Source: an uncultured Bacteriovoracaceae bacterium (lineage in GTDB: Bacteria; Bdellovibrionota; Bacteriovoracia; Bacteriovoracales; Bacteriovoracaceae). Taken from it: a stretch of DNA of 64,000 nucleotides. The position numbers were made by a program, and so were the translations under genes. This document shows, piece after piece, positions 25,687 through 34,958 of this stretch (position 1 is the first letter of the stretch; each line of letters starts with the position of its first letter). Location: positions 130,949 to 194,948 of the forward strand of contig CAKZUQ010000003.1 of NCBI GenBank assembly GCA_937923325.1. Direction: 5' to 3'. The notes beneath the pieces are model-generated. The model was not told the DNA's origin and searched no databases. It saw only the letters and a list, made by a program, of their open reading frames with translations.

Positions 25687-27559
25687 TTTTTTTAAAAAAT
25701 TAAAAAATATTGAGTATAACAATTTATATCCCTTGTTTTTTACAATAATATTCATACTTCTTTTAATTCAATATTCATTTAATTCATTAGATGCAATCTT
25801 TTATGACCTTTGGGTTAGAGCAGATATTGTAAACTCAACAGATCAAGAAACTGTATTGGTATATATGGATGAAGAAAGTGATCAGTTTTTAGGAGAGATA
25901 TTTCCTTATACTCAAGCAACACATTCAAGATTTATAAAAAAAATTGTAAAGGATAAACCAAATGCAATAGGGTACCTGGTTCCAATTACTGATCCTGAAA
26001 ATGAAAGGGAAAAACGATATATTGAAAACTTTAGTTATGAAGTTGATCAATACAAAGGCCATGGAGGTATCTTTAGATTCGGAACAAATCGAGATGCCTG
26101 GGGAGAACAGGTTCCAACAGAAGGCTTACGGCACTTAGGATTCTCACTAGCTTTGATAAATAAGGATGGAAATGTCTTTTCACAAGATGAAGTGTCAAGG
26201 CGTGCTATCTTGAATTTTTCTGGAGAAGACTCATTTCATTTGTGGATGGCCAACAAACTTAGAGAAACTAAATTAAAGCCAAGGTTAAGTGCGACAAGCT
26301 TCAATGGTGCTTACTACAATAGCGAAGCAGATGCGATTTTTACATTCTTTAGATATGGAGACAATCCCAATAAAGAGGGTAAGATAAAAACAATACCTTT
26401 TCATAGAGTTGTCGTTGGAAATTTTCCAAAGAATTTTTTTAAAAACAAATTAGTTTTAGTTGGCTCTCGATATTATTCACATACCAATGATTATACAAAT
26501 ACTCCATTTGGCAAAGAAGAATATAAATCATCAAAGCTAAATGTTCATGCTCAAATAATTGACTCATTAAAGAAAAATACAACAATTAAACAAACGCCAA
26601 ATATTATAACTGATATCTTGGCCATAGTAATTGCAGCATTTCTATCTTTCATTATTTCCAAAGTGCAGCCCACAAGAGGTCTTTTAATAACAATGACTAT
26701 AATGCTTTTTATGTTCTTGCTGTCATTTGTTTTATATATGTTTTTTGGAATTCTATTACATTTGTCACATATTATACTAAGTATCTTTGTTGTTTACTAT
26801 ATATGGGTTCCATTTAGAGCAATTGGAGAATATCAATCGCGATATGCAATTGAAGAAGAGACAAAAGTTTTGAAAAAAGTGGATAAGCTAAAGCAAAACT
26901 TTATATCTTTAATGAGTCATGATTTAAAAACTCCTGTAGCAAAAATTGCAGGAATTGCTGATATCTTAAGAGTTCAATATGACAATTCAAATGATCAAAA
27001 AGGATTACTGGATAATATAATTAAATCAACTAAAGAGTTAAATAATTTTATTTCATCAATACTTGATTTAACAAAAATTGAGTCTCAAAATCTAGACTTA
27101 AGAATTGAATCTAAGGATGTAAATGTATTATTAGAATCAACAGTGGATGCATTGAGATTTGAAGCAAATTCTAAGAAGATGAAAATTCACAAAGAGTTAT
27201 CTCCACTATATCCAATTAAAATTGATACTATATTGATTAACCGAGTTTTGGGAAATTTAATAGGTAATGCCATCAAATATGCAGGAGAAGGAAAAGAGAT
27301 CTTCATAAAAACTTGGGATGACGAACAATGGGTGTATATAGAAATAAGAGATACAGGTAAAGGAATTAAAGAAGAGGACCTAGAGCATATATTTGAGAAG
27401 TTTTATCGAGTTAAAAATGATGAGAATCATCAAATAAAAGGTTCTGGGCTGGGTCTTTATTTGGTAAAATATTTTATAGAACTTCATCATGGCTTAATTG
27501 AGGTGTCATCAAAAGAAGATGTTGGAACAAGATTTATTATAAAATTAAAAAATGAATAA
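25679..27559 (+). CDS. CHASE2-domain sensor histidine kinase
   Basis: The 626-residue membrane kinase has an N-terminal helix (about 18-37), an extracytoplasmic CHASE2 domain (about 40-300, starting LDAIFYDLWVRADI), three membrane helices (about 307-385), a short coiled linker and a kinase core. Core motifs are the H-box SHDLKTPVAKIAG (phosphorylated His about 413), NLIGNAIKYAGEG, DTGKGIKEEDL, FEKFYRV and GSGLGLYLVK. CHASE2 senses an unknown signal outside the membrane. It is followed 18 bases later by an NtrC-type regulator, its probable partner. Confidence 0.93.
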   Translation: MNNFFKKLKNIEYNNLYPLFFTIIFILLLIQYSFNSLDAIFYDLWVRADIVNSTDQETVLVYMDEESDQFLGEIFPYTQATHSRFIKKIVKDKPNAIGYLVPITDPENEREKRYIENFSYEVDQYKGHGGIFRFGTNRDAWGEQVPTEGLRHLGFSLALINKDGNVFSQDEVSRRAILNFSGEDSFHLWMANKLRETKLKPRLSATSFNGAYYNSEADAIFTFFRYGDNPNKEGKIKTIPFHRVVVGNFPKNFFKNKLVLVGSRYYSHTNDYTNTPFGKEEYKSSKLNVHAQIIDSLKKNTTIKQTPNIITDILAIVIAAFLSFIISKVQPTRGLLITMTIMLFMFLLSFVLYMFFGILLHLSHIILSIFVVYYIWVPFRAIGEYQSRYAIEEETKVLKKVDKLKQNFISLMSHDLKTPVAKIAGIADILRVQYDNSNDQKGLLDNIIKSTKELNNFISSILDLTKIESQNLDLRIESKDVNVLLESTVDALRFEANSKKMKIHKELSPLYPIKIDTILINRVLGNLIGNAIKYAGEGKEIFIKTWDDEQWVYIEIRDTGKGIKEEDLEHIFEKFYRVKNDENHQIKGSGLGLYLVKYFIELHHGLIEVSSKEDVGTRFIIKLKNE

Positions 27560-27577
27560 TTAATTAGGAGATAAAAA

Positions 27578-29065
27578 ATGCAAAAAGTACTAGTCGTAGA
27601 TGATGACAAAGTATTACAACAATCTGTTAAACAAGCATTAGAGTTTCATCACTTTAAAGTTGATGTTGCTAATAATGGTAAGGAAGCTGTTGCCGCAGTT
27701 TATAGAGAAAAGTATGAACTAGTTGTAATGGATGTAAATATGCCAGAGATGGATGGAATCCAGGCATTAACAGAAATTAAAAAGCATGATGCTTCTATTA
27801 TTGTATTAATATTAACGGCTTACTCTAATGTGAGCGACGCTGTTAAGGCCGTAAAAGAAGGTGCCTTTAATTATTTAGAAAAGCCAATAACTTCAGAAAA
27901 CCTTGTCGCTTTAATCAAAAGAGCACTTAAAGCAAGATCAATGGTTGAGACTACTGCATTTTCAGCTCCGACTCTTTCGCTAGGAGATAGTGAGGACGAT
28001 AAATTTGTCGGTGAATCAAATTCAATGCAAAAAGTTTTTAATGTAATATCTAAACTAGCGCAAGTTAATACTCCGGTATTAATTAGAGGTGAATCTGGTA
28101 CTGGTAAAGAATTAGTTGCCAAAGCAATACATTATAATGGGCCAAGAAAAGATAATAAGTTTGTAGCTGTAAACTGCGGAGCAATCGCTGAAAATCTTAT
28201 TGAGTCTGAATTATTTGGACATGAAAAAGGTGCATTTACAGGAGCAGACACAAGAAAAATTGGAAAGTTTCAATTTGCTGAAGGAGGAACATTGTTCCTA
28301 GATGAAATTGGAGACGTGTCTCCTCAGATGCAAGTAAAGCTTTTAAGAATACTACAAGAAAAGAAATTTACTCCTGTTGGATCAAATAGAGAGATTTCAG
28401 CTGATGTTAGAATAATCGCAGCCTCTCATAAGCCATTTGAAGATATGATCAAAGATGGAACTTTTAGAGAGGATTTATTCTATAGGTTAAATGTTTTACC
28501 AGTATATTTACCACCTTTAAGAGAGAGAAAATCTGATATTCCACATTTAGTTAATTATTATATTGCATACTTTAATAACGTTCATAATTTAGAGATTAAA
28601 GACTTGAGTCCAAAAGCTTTAGAGTTATTTCAAAATTATAGATGGCCAGGAAATATTCGAGAGTTAAGAAATACAATCGAGCATTGTTTTATAATGGAAT
28701 CTACAGATCAAATTACAGAGTCTGCACTTCCTGCAACAATGTTAAATGGCACTAATATCAGTGAAGTCGAAGAAAAAGAAGATGCAATAATTGATTTTAA
28801 AGGTATTCAAAACTCAGTACTTGATGACGAACAATCAGAAGAGGTTACAGATCAATATAAGTTTACATTTGCAAGTACTGAAAATGGACAAGTAAGAATG
28901 GACTTTCAAACTGCTAAAGATCGTTTTGAGGCTGAATTTATCACACAGGCTTTAATGTTAAACAAAGGTAAAATTAATCAGACAGCTTTAAATGCAAATA
29001 TTCCTAAGAAGACACTTCTTAGAAAAATTGAGAAATATGAGTTGAATCCAAAGGATTATTATTAA
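27578..29065 (+). CDS. NtrC-family sigma-54-dependent response regulator
   Basis: The 495-residue protein has a receiver domain (phosphoacceptor Asp in VVMDVNMPEMDG, near residue 52) and a sigma-54 AAA+ domain with Walker A GESGTGKELV, the sigma-54-contacting GAFTGA loop, Walker B GGTLFLDEIGD and the R-finger region PLRERKSDI. It ends in an HTH of the Fis type (KINQTALNANIPKKTLLRKI). A linker of about 55 residues before the HTH is longer than usual. It would drive RpoN-dependent promoters; three matches are visible in this window. AGGAG RBS. Confidence 0.96.
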   Translation: MQKVLVVDDDKVLQQSVKQALEFHHFKVDVANNGKEAVAAVYREKYELVVMDVNMPEMDGIQALTEIKKHDASIIVLILTAYSNVSDAVKAVKEGAFNYLEKPITSENLVALIKRALKARSMVETTAFSAPTLSLGDSEDDKFVGESNSMQKVFNVISKLAQVNTPVLIRGESGTGKELVAKAIHYNGPRKDNKFVAVNCGAIAENLIESELFGHEKGAFTGADTRKIGKFQFAEGGTLFLDEIGDVSPQMQVKLLRILQEKKFTPVGSNREISADVRIIAASHKPFEDMIKDGTFREDLFYRLNVLPVYLPPLRERKSDIPHLVNYYIAYFNNVHNLEIKDLSPKALELFQNYRWPGNIRELRNTIEHCFIMESTDQITESALPATMLNGTNISEVEEKEDAIIDFKGIQNSVLDDEQSEEVTDQYKFTFASTENGQVRMDFQTAKDRFEAEFITQALMLNKGKINQTALNANIPKKTLLRKIEKYELNPKDYY

Positions 29066-29569
29066 ATGAAAAAAATAGTATTTTTATTTTTAATATCTGC
29101 GGTGATAATCGTATTAGATCAATGGTCTAAAATTTATGTAGATACACATTTCTACTTAGGCGAATCATATAAAGTTATTGATGGGCTTTTCAATCTAGCT
29201 TATGTTAGAAACTCTGGAGCAGCATTTGGCTCTTTTGGTGAGTCTCATCAGTGGATTAGAGTAGTTGTTCTTAGAATTATTCCAGTACTCGCTTGTTTTT
29301 GGCTTTGCTATGCCATTGCTAAGTATAAGAAAAATACAATGTTAATCAATGTTTCTTATGCTTTGATTTTAGGTGGAGCTATAGGAAATCTAATTGATAG
29401 ATTTAGATTAGATTATGTAATTGATATGTTTGACTTTTATCAAGGAACTGCACATTTTGCTACATTTAATGTCGCTGATAGTGCTATATCTACTGCCGCT
29501 GGACTATTAGTAATTGATTATTTAATAAGTTTAAAAAAAGAAAAATCAAAAGAAGAATCTTTGTCATAA
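29066..29569 (+). CDS. lspA: Lipoprotein signal peptidase (signal peptidase II)
   Basis: LspA removes the signal peptide from diacylglyceryl-prolipoproteins in the inner membrane. The 167-residue protein has four membrane helices. Conserved blocks are LDQWSKIYVD, LAYVRNSGAAFG, GGAIGNLIDRFRL and FNVADSAIS, and the last two carry the catalytic aspartates. It starts directly after the regulator stop, so it is in the kinase-regulator operon. Its many substrates include the lipoproteins in this window. Confidence 0.96.
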   Translation: MKKIVFLFLISAVIIVLDQWSKIYVDTHFYLGESYKVIDGLFNLAYVRNSGAAFGSFGESHQWIRVVVLRIIPVLACFWLCYAIAKYKKNTMLINVSYALILGGAIGNLIDRFRLDYVIDMFDFYQGTAHFATFNVADSAISTAAGLLVIDYLISLKKEKSKEESLS

Positions 29570-29573
29570 ACTA

Positions 29574-29624
29574 GTAACACCCATTTCATTTCATTTCATT
29601 TCATTTGATGTGGGTGTTACTTTT
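29574..29624 (+). terminator. Terminator-like hairpin with a repeat-filled loop
   Basis: A perfect 10-bp stem GTAACACCCA/TGGGTGTTAC (29574-29583 with 29611-29620) is followed by TTTT. The 27-base loop is almost wholly a short tandem repeat. It sits 4 bases past the lspA stop and would end that operon. Confidence 0.7.
29584..29603 (+). repeat. Four tandem copies of TTTCA
   Basis: TTTCA is repeated four times without change inside the loop of the lspA terminator. A fifth partial copy (TTTGA) follows. Such repeats change length by slippage. Confidence 0.9.
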
Positions 29625-29630
29625 CTAAGT

Positions 29631-29819
29631 TTAAATTTTCCAAAGAAATGAAAGACCATATGTTGTAGAAGCATCTAGATCGTCATCAGATCCAATAGGT
29701 CCAAGAGCAAGTAAGTTAAGATTGATTTCAAACTTTTCACTAGTCCAAAAATTAACACCAAAATTGTATTGCATATAACTGATATTATCACCACCTATAC
29801 TTAAGTCAGAAAAAGTGAA
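29631..29819 (-). pseudogene. Remnant: C-terminal end of an outer-membrane barrel protein
   Basis: A 62-codon open frame with no usable start is closed upstream by a stop at 29820-29822. It encodes alternating barrel strands (ISYMQYNFGVNFW, EKFEINLNLLALGP) and ends YGLSFLWKI, a typical terminal strand of an outer-membrane protein. The frame upstream is broken and the rest of the gene is missing, so it reads as the tail of a deleted or decayed gene. The only internal ATG would give 46 residues without a signal peptide. Confidence 0.6.
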
Positions 29820-29874
29820 TCATATTTAACCATCACAGATAGGCAAGTTAGTTATAATTGTAGGAGATAATAAA

Positions 29875-29951
29875 TGGTGCGTCCAACAAGATTCGAACTT
29901 GTGACCCCTACCATGTCAAGGTAATACTCTAACCAACTGAGCTATGGACGC
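29875..29951 (-). tRNA. tRNA-Val (GAC)
   Basis: The 77-base cloverleaf has acceptor GCGTCCA/TGGACGC, D stem GCTC/GAGT, an anticodon stem with loop TTGACAT (anticodon GAC), a T arm with GTTCGAATC and an encoded CCA end. All stems pair apart from allowed G-T. Confidence 0.95.
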
Positions 29952-30263
29952 AAAATATTAATATAATTAAGTCTACTGAAATTTTATGTTTTTTCAATTA
30001 TAAACAATGGTCTAATAAATAGAGATTTTTATTCTAAAAAAAACTTATTAAGTTGGTCTTAGTAGAGTGAATAAAACTTTATAGAAATCCTATACTTAAA
30101 GTTTGCTTTGTGAAGAAAAGTTAATTGAGGCAAAAAGTCTTTGTCCTGTATGCAAAATAGATTGTAAAGAGATGCTGCTTTGCATGTCTAGAATATGAAA
30201 TAGTGGTTAATTAAGTAAAAAAATGCTATTTATGGAGTGTTAAATTAAAATTATAGGATATGT
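29952..30263. other. Non-coding gap before icmF
   Basis: This 312-base AT-rich stretch lies between the divergent tRNA-Val and icmF. It should carry both promoters, but I see no sigma-54 match or B12-riboswitch-like conserved core. A short cysteine-rich frame (30103-30198, 31 codons) is present but has no RBS. The icmF ribosome site (AGGA) is at its end. Confidence 0.6.
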
Positions 30264-33200
30264 ATGAATACTAAATTACGTTTTGTTACTGCGGCAAGTC
30301 TATTTGATGGACATGATGTTTCAATAAATATTATGAGAAGACTTCTACAGTCTAAGGGTGTTGAAGTTATACATTTAGGACATAATAGGTCAGCTTTTGA
30401 AGTAGCTCAGGCTGCAATTAATGAAGACGTACACGCTGTTGCAATTAGTTCATATCAAGGCGGACATAATGAATACTTCAAATATGTTAGAGAGTTACTA
30501 GATGAAGCTGGTGCCAGTCATATAAAAATTTTTGGTGGCGGGGGCGGTGTTATCACTCTTAAAGAAATTGCTGCTTTAGAAAAGCAAGGAATTACCAAAA
30601 TATATCATCCAAAAGATGGAATGAATTTAGGGCTTGAAGGAATCATAGACGATATGATCAAAAAAGCCACTTATGAAATTTTGGATGGATATGAATTTAA
30701 GAAAAAAGAAAACTTATCTGATAACGAAATATCTAAAGTTATTACTTATATTGAAGATAAGGGCGAACTTCCATTTGAAGTTAAAGAAAAGAGTATTCCT
30801 GTTCTCGGTATTACGGGGACAGGAGGGGCCGGTAAATCATCATTAATAGATGAACTTCTATTAAGATTTCATATGCACTTTAAAAATAAGAAAATCGCAT
30901 TAATATCTGTAGACCCTACAAAGAAAAAATCTCAAGGAGCTTTACTTGGAGATAGAATTAGGCTTGGAAGTGCAGGTCTAGATAATATCTTTGTAAGATC
31001 ATTGGCCACTAGAAATTCAAGTAATGAACTTTCACCTCAAATTCAGAATGTAACTAAGTTTTTAAAATCTCAAAATTTTGATTTAGTAATCGTTGAAACT
31101 TCTGGAATTGGACAAGCTTCAGATGCGATAACTGGAATTGCAGATAAATGTGCATATGTTATGACACCTGAATATGGTGCTGCTTCTCAACTAGAGAAAA
31201 TTGAAATGATCGAAGTTGCAAACTTTATAATTGTGAACAAGTTTGAAAAGCCAAGAAGTGAAGATGCTTTTAGAGATATTAGAAAGCAATATAGAAGAAA
31301 TCATAAATTATTTGCAGGACACCCTGGATCGCCAGAAGATATAGACCTTCCAATTTATGGAACCATGGCCTCTAAATTTAATGATATTGGTGTAAATGCA
31401 CTCTTTTTAGATATAGCTAAGGAGTTTGACTTTGATACTAGTAGTTTAGACTTACTTGTAGATAAAGCATCTAAAGAAAAAAAAGCAATCATACCTGCAT
31501 CTCAAATACAGTATTTGAGAGACATTTCATCAGCAGTAAAAAGTTATAATTTAAAAACAAAAGACTTAACTGAAATAGCATCTAATTATGATGCCGTTTT
31601 AAAAGCAATTAAGTTAACTAAAAGTGAAGCTGTAAAAAAAGAACTGTCTAGTATTCAAGAAGAACTTAAAGAAAAACTAGGGGAAGAGAACTTAGAGGTT
31701 ATAAAGTCTTTTGACGATTCGATAGAACAATTAAAAAATGGAAAGTTTTCTTATAAAGTAAGAAATAAAGAAATAAATGTTGATACAAAATATATTTCGT
31801 TATCTCATCAAGCAATTTCAAGGGTTGGATTTCCTAGACTTACAAACCTTGGTGATAAAATAAAATTTATAAGAACTCAAAACCTTCCAGGTTCATTTCC
31901 ATATGCAACAGGTATTTTTCCTTTCAAAAGAAAAGATGAAGATCCAAAAAGAATGTTTGCAGGAGAGGGGGGACCAAAAAGAACCAACAAAAGGTTTCAT
32001 TATTTATCTAAAGATGATGACGCAAAAAGATTATCTACAGCTTTTGATTCAGTGACTCTTTATGGAGAAGATCCAGCTCATAGGCCAGATATTTTTGGTA
32101 AAGTTGGAGAGTCAGGAGTAAGTATTGCAACTTTAAGAGATATGAAGGATTTATTTGATGGATTTGATTTAACTAGTCCATCAACATCGGTTTCCATGAC
32201 GATTAATGGGCCAGCACCAATATTGTTAGCAATGTATATGAACACAGCAATTGAAAACTCTTTAACTGGAGCTGATAGAGAAGATAAAGATAAACAAATT
32301 GAAATTATGAGACAGGTAAGAGGTACTGTTCAAGCTGATATCTTAAAAGAAGATCAGGCCCAAAATACTTGTATTTTTTCTTTAGAATTTTCCATGAAGT
32401 TGATGGGGGATGTTCAAGAGTTTTTCTGTAAAAACTTAATTAAGAATTACTATGCTGTTTCGATTAGTGGGTATCATATTGCTGAAGCTGGAGCAAATCC
32501 AATCACTCAGTTAGCATTAACACTATCTAATGGGTTTACTTATGTTGAATATTATCTAAGTAGAGGCTTAAAAATAGATGAATTTGCAGGGAACTTATCA
32601 TTCTTTTTTAGTAATGGTTTGGATCCAGAGTATACTGTTATTGGAAGGGTTGCTAGAAAAATTTGGGCAACGGCAATGAGAGATAAATATGGTGCAAACG
32701 AAAAGTCTCAAAAATTAAAATACCATATTCAAACTTCTGGAAGGTCTCTTCATGCTCAAGAAATAGACTTTAATGATATTAGAACTACACTTCAAGCATT
32801 TTTGGCCTTAAGTGATAACTGTAATTCATTACACACTAATGCTTATGATGAAGCAATAACGACACCAACAGAAGAGTCTGTTAGAAGGGCTATGGCGATA
32901 CAGATGATCATTAATAGAGAGTTTGGTCTAAACAAAACTGATAATCCAATGCAAGGATCGTATATAGTTGATGAGCTTTGTGAAATTGTTGAAGATGCTG
33001 TACTTGCTGAATTTGAGAATATCTCAGATAAAGGTGGAGTGATGGGAGCTATGGAATCAATGTATCAAAGATCTAAAATACAAGAAGAGTCTCTACATTA
33101 TGAAACTTTAAAAGATAATGGAGAACTTCCTATTATTGGTGTTAATACATATTTAGCAAAAGATGTTGAAGCTCAAATGGAGCAAGATATTGAACTTACA

Positions 33201-33422
33201 AGGGCCAGTTATGAAGAGAAAGAAGAGCAAATTACGAGGCTTAGAGACTTTCAAAATCAAGACCTTGAAAAAGGTAAGGAATGCTTAAGAAACATTACTC
33301 AAGCTGCTTTAAAAGATGAAAATATATTTGAGCACATTTTAGAGGCTGTTAGATATTGCTCTTTAGGTCAGATAACTGAAGAGTTATATAAAGTTGGTGG
33401 AAAATACAGAAGGAACATGTAG
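30264..33422 (+). CDS. icmF: Fused isobutyryl-CoA mutase (IcmF) with built-in G-protein chaperone
   Basis: The 1052-residue protein has the IcmF order: a B12-binding domain (1-135; DGHDVSIN holds the cobalt-ligand His17, and a GGGGG turn lies near 94), a MeaI-like GTPase (about 175-410; P-loop GITGTGGAGKSSL, then SVDPTKKKSQGALLGDRIRL), a linker, and the TIM-barrel substrate domain (about 500-1052). It interconverts isobutyryl- and n-butyryl-CoA, or a similar pair such as isovaleryl/pivalyl, using adenosylcobalamin. The 1052-residue length is near the family norm. AGGA RBS. The adenosyltransferase gene overlaps its stop, supplying the cofactor. Exact substrate choice is not read here. Confidence 0.95.
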   Translation: MNTKLRFVTAASLFDGHDVSINIMRRLLQSKGVEVIHLGHNRSAFEVAQAAINEDVHAVAISSYQGGHNEYFKYVRELLDEAGASHIKIFGGGGGVITLKEIAALEKQGITKIYHPKDGMNLGLEGIIDDMIKKATYEILDGYEFKKKENLSDNEISKVITYIEDKGELPFEVKEKSIPVLGITGTGGAGKSSLIDELLLRFHMHFKNKKIALISVDPTKKKSQGALLGDRIRLGSAGLDNIFVRSLATRNSSNELSPQIQNVTKFLKSQNFDLVIVETSGIGQASDAITGIADKCAYVMTPEYGAASQLEKIEMIEVANFIIVNKFEKPRSEDAFRDIRKQYRRNHKLFAGHPGSPEDIDLPIYGTMASKFNDIGVNALFLDIAKEFDFDTSSLDLLVDKASKEKKAIIPASQIQYLRDISSAVKSYNLKTKDLTEIASNYDAVLKAIKLTKSEAVKKELSSIQEELKEKLGEENLEVIKSFDDSIEQLKNGKFSYKVRNKEINVDTKYISLSHQAISRVGFPRLTNLGDKIKFIRTQNLPGSFPYATGIFPFKRKDEDPKRMFAGEGGPKRTNKRFHYLSKDDDAKRLSTAFDSVTLYGEDPAHRPDIFGKVGESGVSIATLRDMKDLFDGFDLTSPSTSVSMTINGPAPILLAMYMNTAIENSLTGADREDKDKQIEIMRQVRGTVQADILKEDQAQNTCIFSLEFSMKLMGDVQEFFCKNLIKNYYAVSISGYHIAEAGANPITQLALTLSNGFTYVEYYLSRGLKIDEFAGNLSFFFSNGLDPEYTVIGRVARKIWATAMRDKYGANEKSQKLKYHIQTSGRSLHAQEIDFNDIRTTLQAFLALSDNCNSLHTNAYDEAITTPTEESVRRAMAIQMIINREFGLNKTDNPMQGSYIVDELCEIVEDAVLAEFENISDKGGVMGAMESMYQRSKIQEESLHYETLKDNGELPIIGVNTYLAKDVEAQMEQDIELTRASYEEKEEQITRLRDFQNQDLEKGKECLRNITQAALKDENIFEHILEAVRYCSLGQITEELYKVGGKYRRNM

Positions 33423-33988
33423 TGAAAAAATCCAATGTGTATACTAGGGGTGGAGATAAAGGTGAGACTAGCTTAGTTAGTGGTAATAGAGTATCCAAAG
33501 GAAGCAGTAGAATTGATCTCTATGGAGAGGTAGATGAATTAAACTCCGTTATTGGTATTGTATATGCTGGCCTAGTGGAGAAAAACCTTCAAGAAGACTT
33601 AAAATTATTAAGAGAAATACAATCGTCATTGTTTGACCTTGGTTCTAATTTAGCATGTGAAAAAGAACTTCAAGAAAAATATAAATTACCTCAGATTCCA
33701 GCTACCTTTATTGAAAAAATTGAAAAAAGAATCGATGAGATGGATGCTGCTTGTCCAAAGATAAAGTATTTTATTTTACCGACAGGTGATATTGTTGCTT
33801 CATACTTACATCTCGCAAGAACTGTATGTCGAAGAGTTGAAAGAAAAATGGTTGAGTTTTCTAACAATGAAGAATTACCAGTTAATAGTTTAGAATATAT
33901 GAATAGACTGTCTGACTTTTTATTTATCTTCTCAAGATATGTAAATATGAAAATGAGTGTTGAAGAGATTGCTTGGTTACCTAAATAG
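33422..33988 (+). CDS. ATP:cob(I)alamin adenosyltransferase, PduO type
   Basis: It makes adenosylcobalamin from cob(I)alamin and ATP. The 188-residue protein has the PduO/MMAB signatures: VYTRGGDKGETSLVSG at the N-terminus, YGEVDELNSVIG near residue 40 and LHLARTVCRRVERKMV near 129 with the arginine/glutamate active-site set. It begins at GTG (33422), overlapping the last base of icmF TAG, with AAGGA 7 bases before. It directly serves IcmF. Its 3' end overlaps the convergent FHA gene by 12 bases. Confidence 0.94.
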   Translation: MKKSNVYTRGGDKGETSLVSGNRVSKGSSRIDLYGEVDELNSVIGIVYAGLVEKNLQEDLKLLREIQSSLFDLGSNLACEKELQEKYKLPQIPATFIEKIEKRIDEMDAACPKIKYFILPTGDIVASYLHLARTVCRRVERKMVEFSNNEELPVNSLEYMNRLSDFLFIFSRYVNMKMSVEEIAWLPK

Positions 33989-34522
33989 GTTATAACAAAA
34001 AGCTATAAGAGCTATTATAATCATGAATCTGATAACCTTTGAAAAGGAAATCTCTTCTTTTGAAGTAGGCTTAGATGTTCTTTCTAAAGATGGTACACCC
34101 TTGTAGAGTTTTCGATTTTGAGAGTTAAGTCTTTGTTTTTTCTTATTCGATTGAGGAGTGTCTAGTTCAAGCACAAGACTTCTATCTTCAGCCTTTATAT
34201 CAGGGCCTAGAATCTTTAATGCATCCTCTGATAGTTTAGAATGATCAACTTTAATTAAGCAATCACCAATGTTTATAATGTCATTTAAATAAACTTTTTG
34301 TTTAGATATTTTTATTCCATTTAACAAAATACCATTCTTTGAATTCATATCTTCTACATAAAGAAGATTGTCTTTTACATAAATCTTACAATGAACAGAG
34401 CTAAGGCTCGGATCAGGTATAGGGTAGGTAGATTTTTCTGAGCGACCAATGGTTATGAAGTCATCATCTATAAGAACACTAGATTTATTGTCTTGAAATG
34501 TGAGTTCTAAGAATAACCGCAT
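33977..34522 (-). CDS. Tail-anchored FHA-domain protein
   Basis: The 181-residue protein has an N-terminal FHA domain (about 5-95) with the phosphothreonine-binding elements ITIGRSEKSTYPIPDPSLSS, VHCKIY and DMNSKNGILLNG. A basic polar linker follows (about 110-160), and a single C-terminal helix (FMIIIALIAFCYNLF) would anchor it in the inner membrane facing the cytoplasm. FHA domains bind phosphothreonine, pointing to Ser/Thr kinase signalling, but no kinase gene lies next to it. It diverges from the A-type Fe-S carrier gene. Confidence 0.88.
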   Translation of the reverse strand: MRLFLELTFQDNKSSVLIDDDFITIGRSEKSTYPIPDPSLSSVHCKIYVKDNLLYVEDMNSKNGILLNGIKISKQKVYLNDIINIGDCLIKVDHSKLSEDALKILGPDIKAEDRSLVLELDTPQSNKKKQRLNSQNRKLYKGVPSLERTSKPTSKEEISFSKVIRFMIIIALIAFCYNLFR

Positions 34523-34625
34523 TATTTCCTTTATAAAATTGATACATATAGTTATATCCTTAATTATCCGTTAAAACGATAAACAAATAAAGAAAATTTT
34601 GCTATAATAATGGAAAGGATTAATT

Positions 34626-34955
34626 ATGGACTTAGTTACAATCACAGAAAAAGCAAAAGAGCAGATAAAGCAAATTTTTAATAGTAATGAAAGCAATAAA
34701 ACTAAAGGTTTAAGACTTGCTGTTACTGGTGGAGGATGTTCTGGACTTCAGTATAAGATAGAGTTCTCTGACCATAAAGAGCATGATAATATTATCGATC
34801 TTGAAGGTATTGATGTTTTAATAGATCCAAAGTCTTCTATATATTTAAAAGATATTGTTTTAGACTTTCAAGATGGTCTAAGTGGAAAAGGATTTATCTT
34901 TGATAACCCAAACGCAAAGAATACTTGTGGTTGCGGTGAATCTTTTTCTGTATAG
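34626..34955 (+). CDS. A-type iron-sulfur carrier protein (IscA/ErpA family)
   Basis: The 109-residue protein has the three conserved cysteines: GGGCSGLQYKIEF near residue 38, and the C-terminal NTCGCGESF. A-type carriers receive Fe-S clusters and pass them to target enzymes. Whether this is ErpA, IscA or SufA cannot be told from sequence alone. RBS AAAGGA. It is 3 bases upstream of a YgfZ-like fusion gene; YgfZ helps build or repair Fe-S enzymes, so the pair makes functional sense. LipA and SdaA in this window are possible clients. Confidence 0.93.
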   Translation: MDLVTITEKAKEQIKQIFNSNESNKTKGLRLAVTGGGCSGLQYKIEFSDHKEHDNIIDLEGIDVLIDPKSSIYLKDIVLDFQDGLSGKGFIFDNPNAKNTCGCGESFSV

Positions 34956-34958
34956 AAG

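Noticed and set aside
30103..30198. A 31-codon cysteine-rich frame (LCPVCKIDC-like) before icmF
   Set aside because: It starts at TTG with no ribosome site, matches no family, and is short enough to be chance in an AT-rich gap.
29952..30263. Cobalamin riboswitch upstream of icmF
   Set aside because: I could find no B12-box-like conserved core (GCCACTG) on the plus strand in this gap.
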